Source: Bacillota bacterium
GTDB lineage: Bacteria; Bacillota; Bacilli; Alicyclobacillales; Alicyclobacillaceae
NCBI GenBank assembly: GCA_021820805.1
Contig: JAKADF010000057.1
Span: 1 to 11,304, forward strand
Direction of reading: 5' to 3'
DNA: 11,304 bases
Shown here one piece after another: positions 6,159-11,304 of this stretch (the first letter of the stretch is position 1; every line of letters starts with the position of its first letter). The translations under genes were made by a program, and so were the position numbers. A model generated the notes under the pieces. It was given only the letters and a program-made list of their open reading frames with translations, made no database searches and was not told where the DNA came from.

Positions 6159-6449
6159 TTATCCTTCCCACACTAGATGTCTCCAGTTAGGTGGAATTAT
6201 TCCGTCTTGTAGAGCACTTGCAATCATCCCTTGATGACGCATGTCGGCGCGCAATACGTGACACCTCCTACATAAGGTGCGAAGGTTTCGTAGCTTGTTT
6301 GTACCACATTTTCCACTCTGGATGTGATCCATGTGACACTCCTGTAGTTTGAGTTTTTTATGGCATCGAACACATTTGTGTCCATCACGGTTCCATATGA
6401 TTTCACGTAGTTGAAATCTAACTGTATCAGGAGGTCTTTTTTTCGGCAT
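6159..6449 (-). CDS. HNH endonuclease, 96 aa
   Basis: A stand-alone HNH nuclease of the zinc-stabilised type. Visible motifs are C26-x2-C29 (CVRC), HMDH with D41/H42 as the metal and catalytic site, N55 in LRNLRTLC, and C60-x2-C63 followed by H64 (CRRCH). The cysteine pairs bind a structural zinc and the beta-beta-alpha finger cuts DNA. The frame stays open upstream to 6623, but that part lies wholly inside the preceding gene in another frame. ATG 6449, with AAGGTG upstream, gives the normal compact HNH protein. It overlaps the end of the RAMP-like gene by 23 bases, so the two are co-translated. Phage and plasmid HNH proteins of this size serve in packaging, homing or recombination; which applies here cannot be told. 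Confidence 0.9.
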   Translation of the reverse strand: MPKKRPPDTVRFQLREIIWNRDGHKCVRCHKKLKLQECHMDHIQSGKCGTNKLRNLRTLCRRCHVLRADMRHQGMIASALQDGIIPPNWRHLVWEG

Positions 6450-7020
6450 AGCTTTGCACCTTGAATGACAGTAATTTAAATCGACCAAATCCAATATTCC
6501 GTGCGTCACCGAGCCCCACGAGCTTACCAGCATCGATGATAACTGATTCCATTTGGGGTCTACTAACGATAGTCTCATCCCAAAGAATATGAAATGTCGT
6601 AGTCCATCCTGAGGAACAGGCAATTCGGTAACGGATGTTGCGCCCCTTCGTTTTGGGATTCACTACTGAGCGGACATCTATATAAACAGGTTTGTCCTGT
6701 TCATACGTAGGTTCTACCGGAATCCAACGATCGACAAGAATTAAGTCATCCAGCACTTGTAGTGTTGCTGCAACTTGTTTTTGAATTGAACTGACGCCCT
6801 TTTTCGTGTACCTACCAGCTTCCCTAAGGCACGAAAAGACATAGGTGGGATCGATATAGAGCTGTCCATCTTTTGTTGCGGTATGTGTTCTGCGCCACTC
6901 CTCGGGATCGTTCCCGGCAACCCCCGTTTTCTCCTTCGGTTTACCAGAGAGTGCGTCCATATCAAATCGATGCCAAAACATGGGACGTGCGCCTTTGATT
7001 GATACTTCCGCTTCAATCAT
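6427..7020 (-). CDS. RAMP-like conserved mobile-element protein, 197 aa
   Basis: An uncharacterised protein of a type I have seen annotated as hypothetical in phages and plasmids. It starts EAEVSIKGARPMFWHRF, a beta-strand opening with H17. It has a central block of conserved look (GQLYIDPTYVFSCLREAGRY, 52-71), and ends with a glycine-rich loop, LVGLGDARNIGFGRF at 167-181. That loop resembles the C-terminal G-loop of Cas7/Cas5-type RAMP proteins (LGG..SRG.G.v), suggesting an RRM-like RNA- or DNA-binding fold; this is inference from the motif. Start: ATG 7020 with AAGGAG eight bases upstream; a TTG directly before it is less likely. The HNH gene follows with a 23-base overlap. No cas genes or CRISPR repeats are nearby, so this is not a CRISPR locus. 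Confidence 0.8.
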   Translation of the reverse strand: MIEAEVSIKGARPMFWHRFDMDALSGKPKEKTGVAGNDPEEWRRTHTATKDGQLYIDPTYVFSCLREAGRYTKKGVSSIQKQVAATLQVLDDLILVDRWIPVEPTYEQDKPVYIDVRSVVNPKTKGRNIRYRIACSSGWTTTFHILWDETIVSRPQMESVIIDAGKLVGLGDARNIGFGRFKLLSFKVQSYAEKKTS

Positions 7021-7585
7021 CAAACTCGCTCCTTTTTGATCGAAACTCGTATTTCATAGACATGCTCATAGAATAGAAATATCCAAAAACAGCCTGATTT
7101 ATGTATGTCTGTATTGCCACCTAAAAATCCCTTTAGAGCAAGAAGTCAAAATGACCCTATGAATCTATGAGAATTTAGTAACAACTAAGGTAGCGATTAA
7201 AGACGGTATCCGTAAGGCGTGAATTGTTTTGGAATATTTCGTAGGTGAAGCGATAGGAAGTGTCTCACTACAGCCTTTAAGCGAGTGGGGAACTCAATAG
7301 CAGTGTACATCTTTGCGGGAATTGCCAGGAGTGTTATGAGTAACTATCGTTAAGGAAAAGTTGTATTCTTAAAGCTCATCAACGTTAGCGGTATTCCACG
7401 TTCTGACTTTACATAAATACGCGGGGGTTGTTTATGCACTTCTGCTGCTTACTCATGTCTTAGCCGTTTGCTATACTTGTGAAATACATCATCAGCCGCC
7501 GCCACACAATGTTTGGGAATTAAATTTTCCAATCAACATGCTCTCCAAATCGGGAATATACTCTCAAGGGAAGGGGCAGGACAGT
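7021..7585. other. 565-base stretch without a supported gene
   Basis: This lies between the RAMP-like gene start and the resolvase stop. I see no frame with start, binding site and plausible composition. It holds the 17-base partial copy of the 144-184 palindrome at 7145-7161 and presumably the promoter of the leftward RAMP/HNH pair, though no convincing -35/-10 pair stands out. A short plus-strand frame around 7250-7355 with a hydrophobic stretch (SIAVYIFAGIA) has no credible start. Confidence 0.5.
7145..7161. repeat. inverted partial copy of the 144-184 palindrome
   Basis: GTCAAAATGACCCTATG is the exact reverse complement of 153-169. Only the centre and one arm are preserved; the other arm differs. 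The two copies lie 7.0 kb apart in opposite orientation and bracket the replication-type operon through the RAMP/HNH pair. Confidence 0.8.
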
Positions 7586-8122
7586 TTACTTTGTTTCGCT
7601 GAGATATGCGTACAGCGTAGCACGGCTAATTTTATACTCACGTGCGAGTTGTGCCTTTGATTCACCATTTTCGATACGTGTACGCAACTCGTTTACCTGC
7701 TGTCCCGACAACAAAGGTTTGCGTCCTTTATAAAGTCCTTTCTGTTTTGCAATAGCAATCCCTTCGCGTTGCCTCTCTTTTATCAACGCCCTCTCAAACT
7801 CAGCAAATGCGCCCATTATGTTCATCAGCATTATCGACATAGGACTGTCATCACCAGTGAATGTCAGATGTTCCTTTACAAACTCTACGGCTGCACCCTT
7901 GTCTGTTAGTTCCCGTACTATACGTCTCAAGTCATCCAAATTTCGAGCCAGGCGATCCATTGAATGCACAATGATGGTGTCTCCATCGCGTGCGTAATCC
8001 AACAGAGCCTGTAATTGTGGACGTTCGGTACTCTTACCACTTAATTTGTCGGTGTATACTCGGTCAAGTGGAATGCTCTCCAATTGCCTCGCTGTGTTTT
8101 GTTCAGCCGTGCTAACCCGCAC
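7586..8122 (-). CDS. Tn3-type serine resolvase, start codon doubtful
   Basis: A small serine recombinase of the resolvase/invertase family. It has RVST with the nucleophile S4, the active-site block HSMDRLARN at 53-61 (R57, R60), the long E helix ending AEFERALIKERQREGI, and a C-terminal helix-turn-helix with SKAQLAREYKISRATLYAYL at 155-174. The usual N-terminus (KRIGYVRVST) continues upstream in frame through GKRIGY, but no ATG, GTG or TTG is available before the TAA at 8162-8164. The first candidate is ATT at 8146. Starting at GTG 8122 removes strand 1, including the conserved active-site Tyr. So it either uses a rare start (8146, 186 aa) or is a start-codon mutant. It stands alone with no transposase, so it may act in multimer resolution of the replicon or be a transposon relic. 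Confidence 0.85.
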   Translation of the reverse strand: MRVSTAEQNTARQLESIPLDRVYTDKLSGKSTERPQLQALLDYARDGDTIIVHSMDRLARNLDDLRRIVRELTDKGAAVEFVKEHLTFTGDDSPMSIMLMNIMGAFAEFERALIKERQREGIAIAKQKGLYKGRKPLLSGQQVNELRTRIENGESKAQLAREYKISRATLYAYLSETK

Positions 8123-8146
8123 ATAACCTATACGCTTGCCTAAAAT

Positions 8147-8515
8147 GAGCGTCGCCCCACTTTAATTAAAATTGTATATTTGTAGTCTATAACTCTATTT
8201 GGAAAGTGTAAAGAATATCATAGTTGAACCCTAACTTGACACAAAATGCGGCTGTGGGCGGGCTGTAGACACTGTTAAGATAGGGTGTAGTCCAAACTGA
8301 CGTTGAAGTTTCACTCATCAGGATTTCGCACACGATGTGAAGGAAACTAGTAATATGGAAATGTGAATTCATCTTTCCAGAACATAGGGCGATCGTAGAA
8401 CGAAGTCAAGTATCGTAGATTCTTTTCGAAATTCCGGATGAGGAGAGGAGTTACAAACGAAAACGCTTCTTGTCGTCGCGAATTAGTTAGTGACCCCTGA
8501 AAAAGTCCGTTTGAT
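8147..8515. other. stretch upstream of the resolvase, no supported gene
   Basis: It is AT-rich from 8160 to 8220, including the 10-bp palindrome TTTAATTAAA at 8161-8170, where a res site for the resolvase would be expected; I cannot delineate its subsites by eye. Both strands carry only short frames without binding sites. A plus-strand open piece, 8399-8497, ends at TGA 8498-8500 in the same frame as the following ORF. Confidence 0.4.
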
Positions 8516-8923
8516 TTGATTGAGCAAGAGAATACAGTTTACATATGGTGTTTGTATCACATGTTTGGCACTGCATATAGCGTATTCTGTTTTACAGCGT
8601 CGCTGTGGGAAACGATGCTAGATGGTGTCCAACAATTTATTCGAGTGTTTATTGATAATGTTAAATATAGGGTACAGCGCATGAGAGACACAGGCGAAAT
8701 TCAGGTCGTCGTTGACGATACAAATGAAAAGGTTCAAGATCCCAAAAAAATACTCACGAAAATAATTGATGAGCATGACTTAGATATTGAAGTTGGAAGA
8801 AAGGGAGTAAAAAGATTGGGGAGAGAGGTGTTGATTGGAATAACAGGATCGCCTCGAAGAAATGGTGGATATTTTAATATGCTACAATTATTCGAGTGTA
8901 AAATTAGGGAATTTGAGGACTGA
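8516..8923 (+). CDS. unrecognised protein, up to 135 aa, possibly partial
   Basis: I do not recognise this protein. The N-terminal part is hydrophobic and aromatic (FGTAYSVFCFTASLW) and may not be translated. From about residue 34 onward the sequence is charged and mixed alpha/beta (GEIQVVVDDTNEKVQDPKKI, then VKRLGREVLIGITGS), which looks like real coding. No start is well supported: TTG 8516 has no binding site, and the ATGs at codons 16, 34 and 57 have only weak ones. The frame continues upstream past a single TGA (8498-8500) for another 33 codons, so this could be the 3' part of a gene broken by a stop. It stands alone on the plus strand. Confidence 0.4.
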   Translation: MIEQENTVYIWCLYHMFGTAYSVFCFTASLWETMLDGVQQFIRVFIDNVKYRVQRMRDTGEIQVVVDDTNEKVQDPKKILTKIIDEHDLDIEVGRKGVKRLGREVLIGITGSPRRNGGYFNMLQLFECKIREFED

Positions 8924-9094
8924 GATTTCCTTTACAAAGTGTCAGACATGGCGTGTTATATAAAGCCTAGCCCGTTTCTTTGTATTGTATTGAAAATAAT
9001 TGTACTTTTTCTGCCGACTGCGGGGGAGTTTACGTAAAAAGGGTGGCTTATGCCGTCCTTTTAAAAGTGAAACAATGGAGAGGGCACAATGATC

Positions 9095-9901
9095 TTACAA
9101 CTTCCAGGAGGATATTTCGGTTAATGGGATTTTCATGTCGGACAATAATTCTCCAGGAATGATATATTTGTCATCTTCGATATTTACAACGTATTCGTAC
9201 TGTACAAGTAGCGCATGTTTAAAACGAGTTTGAATATTGATAATACCATCGTCAACAGTGTACGAGGGATTTATTACGCGCCGGCGTTGACTTCTTTGGA
9301 GACGTAATCTATCAGAAATTGTTGCAAGCTGTGTGTCTGTGTTGTCACTGATTAAATAGACATTATCCCTAATTTCATCGTAAAGATCCCTAGCTAAAGC
9401 GAGCGTATATTCTTCGGGTTGTCCTTTAGGGGCATAAAGATCAACTATAAACGAATAAATCAGTTCTAAACCTCTCTGTGTTAATTCGAGTTTTTTGTTT
9501 TCACCTCTAGTAACCGTGATTAAAGTGCCATTATATGCCACGGAACTGCGTTGGTGAATGACTGCATTTCTAATTATGCGTAGTACCCGGTATAACTCCT
9601 TCTGAATAATTTGTAAATCTGTATTAGACGGTAGATTGTCATACCGAACCTCAAAGCTATTGGATGGTAAATCAGGATATTGAAAATCTATTTGAGCATC
9701 TATAAGCGAAAAGACAACCATCGTATGTAAGAGAATGTTTTTGGATATTTGAGGACGGCTGAAAGATTCCACGAACGATTCAAGATAAACTGTTGGTCCA
9801 CCTTTTTCATTAACCTCTGTTTTCGTAAGGTCTGTTTCATGCAATGGTATATCTGACTTTCTTAAAAAATCAATTGTTTGTTCAATAAATTCGTGTAACA
9901 C
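9095..9901 (-). CDS. HEPN-motif protein, candidate RNase toxin, 268 aa
   Basis: An otherwise unrecognised protein whose helical middle carries VLRIIRNAVIHQRSS. R111-N112-x3-H116 fits the R(N/D/H)x4H-type catalytic motif of HEPN ribonucleases, and the preceding long helix (TDLQIIQKELYRVLRIIRN) matches its usual context. HEPN proteins include abortive-infection and toxin RNases. An N-terminal helical region (1-75) and a C-terminal beta-rich region (about 180-268, ending KIPLTEISSWKL) are unassigned. Start: GTG 9901 with GGGAGGT nine bases upstream. The longer in-frame GTG 9919 overlaps that site and is unlikely. It is transcribed leftward, divergent from the membrane-anchored gene across about 410 bases, with no partner in the same operon. 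The HEPN call rests on one motif and helix context. Confidence 0.7.
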   Translation of the reverse strand: MLHEFIEQTIDFLRKSDIPLHETDLTKTEVNEKGGPTVYLESFVESFSRPQISKNILLHTMVVFSLIDAQIDFQYPDLPSNSFEVRYDNLPSNTDLQIIQKELYRVLRIIRNAVIHQRSSVAYNGTLITVTRGENKKLELTQRGLELIYSFIVDLYAPKGQPEEYTLALARDLYDEIRDNVYLISDNTDTQLATISDRLRLQRSQRRRVINPSYTVDDGIINIQTRFKHALLVQYEYVVNIEDDKYIIPGELLSDMKIPLTEISSWKL

Positions 9902-10313
9902 GGCATAACGACCTCCCACGGGGATTACTAAATCTCATTATTACCTTATGTAACTACTGTAACCGATTATTAATGGAGTAGTAGGATTTCTGTTTTTTGG
10001 CTTTGAAATACCTTATTTCCTCGAAATTTCACCCCCTTCTCGTTAGAATCTTTGTCAATGTACTCTATGACACATTTTCAGTAACGGAATATCAGTAACA
10101 ACGGTGACGTTAGAAAAATCACCTAGCGAAATGGTTTGTTAATTCTTAGCAAAAATTACTGTTTAACTTTACTCCAACAGTAACCATTGACTTAATGGAA
10201 AGGCATAAATCAAAGGTGGACAAATCCCGAACATCATTGTAGGTGACTAATTGGGTAGGCGTAGTTATGCTTAGGGTGTTGGTAGTGGCGTCAAGTAGGC
10301 AGAGGGGAATGAA
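9902..10313. other. 412-base divergent intergenic region with CAGTAAC repeats
   Basis: No gene is seen between the leftward HEPN-motif gene and the rightward anchored-protein gene. CAGTAAC occurs at 10079-10085, 10093-10099 and 10178-10184, the first two 14 bases apart, and related GTAAC/TTACTG words lie nearby. The spacing of about one and a third helical turns and the position suggest regulator binding sites, but this is weak. No strong promoter pair is visible on either strand. Confidence 0.4.
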
Positions 10314-10865
10314 GTGCCACAAATGGCAGATGAATCATGGTACAAGGAGCACGGCGCATTTGAACGGGCATTTGAATGGGTAAAAGTCGTTCCTAATGAA
10401 TATAGCGGATATGTTGAGGCAACGCAGTTTCACCATGCACCAGATAAGCTTGAATTGTTCAAACATTTTACAGGGTATCTACGTTGGTTCAATGAACTGT
10501 ATAGCGACGGTCAACATGTAGTTAGGCAAATAGAAAAGATTTGGAGTGAGTTAAATCAGCTAAAAACATCATGGTACTCACGCACTAGAAGTATCAGAAA
10601 TCTACTCAACCAATTATATAGGCATGACCCGGACATTGCAGCATTTCGGTCGGACGTTGCAGAGTTTCAAATATGTATGATGGCAACTGGAATTCACGAA
10701 AAGGAAGGCTATACAAGTTCGCTTCAGGATTTAGTACGTAGATTAGACGCCTTAGAATCACGCATTATATTGACGGCAAATTCTCAAGTTTCATCGATAA
10801 ACACGACACGCTTAACCATAGTAGGGCTGTTTCTAAGTGCATTAGCAGTTTTCATTGCAGCATAG
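10314..10865 (+). CDS. protein with C-terminal membrane anchor, 183 aa
   Basis: I recognise no family. The start is GTG 10314, six bases after GAGGGG; ATG at codon 4 would be too far away. Residues 1-65 are aromatic and mixed. A helical, coiled-coil-prone region covers about 65-105 (VVRQIEKIWSELNQLKTSWY), and another helix about 135-155 (LQDLVRRLDALESRI). The last 18 residues (TRLTIVGLFLSALAVFIA) form one hydrophobic helix ending at the C-terminus, so the protein is probably tail-anchored with its bulk in the cytoplasm. There is no signal peptide. Single-helix proteins of this layout occur among small phage-defence effectors and also among ordinary phage and plasmid genes; nothing here decides. 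It is a single gene, divergent from the HEPN-motif gene. Confidence 0.7.
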   Translation: MPQMADESWYKEHGAFERAFEWVKVVPNEYSGYVEATQFHHAPDKLELFKHFTGYLRWFNELYSDGQHVVRQIEKIWSELNQLKTSWYSRTRSIRNLLNQLYRHDPDIAAFRSDVAEFQICMMATGIHEKEGYTSSLQDLVRRLDALESRIILTANSQVSSINTTRLTIVGLFLSALAVFIAA

Positions 10866-11304
10866 CACTGTAGGGTATGTCACGGGTTTGCAAGAGAAAC
10901 TGGGTACTTTTGCTGGTAATACGCCTAGGTGAGAAGTACATGGACGCCAACATCAAAGGTTCAATGGTCATTTTCAGCACGGTAAGCAAGTAATTGCGGA
11001 TGTACCTTGGACGGACATAGAACGCCACGGGGAAGCCCCATCTGCTATGAAAAGTGTCTTTCGTAAAATAGTGTTTTCGAAAAAATTTTTTATTGCGAGT
11101 TTCAAATAACGAAGATAACAAGTTTTTAATAACCTAGTGACCTTCATTTTTATGAAAAGTGACTTCTTTCTGTTGGTACTACCTTAATAATGTTACCTTC
11201 GAGAGACAGCGAAAATAGCATGTTCCTGCTTTTCATGCCTGCAGAATGGATTCCATATCCAAATAAATGAAATCCAGGATTCTTAGGTATGGAAATCTTG
11301 AAAG
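10866..11304. other. terminal 439 bases without a supported gene
   Basis: Frames are open on both strands around 10930-11110, for example plus-strand 10933-11109 including VIADVPWTDIERHGEAPSAM, but none has a start with a binding site or a recognisable product. AT-rich sequence follows from 11060. GATTCCATA (11249-11257) and TATGGAAATC (11288-11297) form an imperfect inverted repeat at the window edge. Confidence 0.4.

Noticed and set aside
5832..6190. Two opposing frames over the hairpin and pentamer tract
   Set aside because: Their protein repeats (MARRGMARQG on one strand, LPHRASPNRAMP on the other) follow directly from the five-base DNA period; no start signals.
6450..6623. N-terminal extension of the HNH frame
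   Set aside because: It lies entirely inside the RAMP-like gene in another frame and has no HNH-like features; ATG 6449 with its own binding site gives a normal-sized HNH protein.
7573..7590. GGGGCAGGACAG as the second Tn3-type end for the resolvase
   Set aside because: Beyond the first five bases it does not match the putative end at 8158 convincingly, and the span would hold only the resolvase.
8187..8372. 61-codon minus-strand frame
   Set aside because: No binding site, random-looking composition, no family resemblance.
8980..9162. 60-codon plus-strand frame
   Set aside because: Runs into the 3' end of the HEPN-motif gene on the opposite strand, with a TTG start and no binding site.
10852..11121. 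89-codon minus-strand frame and the 58-codon plus-strand frame opposite
   Set aside because: I considered a transposase fragment because both strands are open, but no DDE or other motif is visible and no start is supported.

Overview
This 11.3 kb window looks like accessory DNA, either a plasmid or an integrated mobile element, from a member of the Bacillota. The basis is moderate-to-low GC by eye, strong AGGAGG-type ribosome binding sites, frequent TTG and GTG starts, and relatives of Gram-positive plasmid and phage families. A spore-forming lineage such as Alicyclobacillaceae is a guess from general feel, not something I can prove. There are no housekeeping genes, tRNAs or rRNAs, and no CRISPR array.

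Layout. (1) Positions 1-300 hold a palindrome-rich stretch, including a perfect 19-bp inverted repeat at 144-184, and a likely promoter. (2) Positions 296-3734 form a rightward operon: a 58-residue excisionase-like helix-turn-helix protein, one or two tiny ORFs, an unrecognised 282-residue protein, and a 726-residue P-loop ATPase resembling the DUF927/superfamily-3-type helicase half of replication primases. A clear intrinsic terminator closes it at 3744-3778. (3) Positions 3780-4290 contain imperfect repeats bounded by TTGTAATCC and GATTACAA. A small leftward coiled-coil protein gene follows. (4) A rightward replication-relaxation-type protein lies at 4801-5619, with scraps of out-of-frame coding-like sequence after it. 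(5) Positions 5960-6130 hold a long hairpin, a 12-unit degenerate pentamer tract and a short direct repeat. (6) Positions 6159-7020 carry a leftward overlapping pair: a conserved phage/plasmid-type protein with a RAMP-like glycine-rich C-terminus, then an HNH nuclease. (7) A leftward Tn3-type serine resolvase at 7586-8122 appears to lack a normal start codon. (8) The right part holds an unrecognised ORF (8516-8923), a leftward HEPN-motif protein (9095-9901) and, divergently, a protein with a C-terminal membrane anchor (10314-10865). The end of the window has no gene I can support.

How the parts may work together (inference). The left half reads as a replication and maintenance module: HTH regulator, helicase/ATPase with a coupled partner, a repeat region that could be an origin or partition site, and the replication-relaxation protein. 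The RAMP-like/HNH pair and the resolvase are typical mobile-element cargo. The HEPN protein and the membrane-anchored protein are candidates for an anti-phage or toxin-type system. Most hypotheses here need homology or structure searches to settle; the reading frames, motifs and repeats are directly visible.
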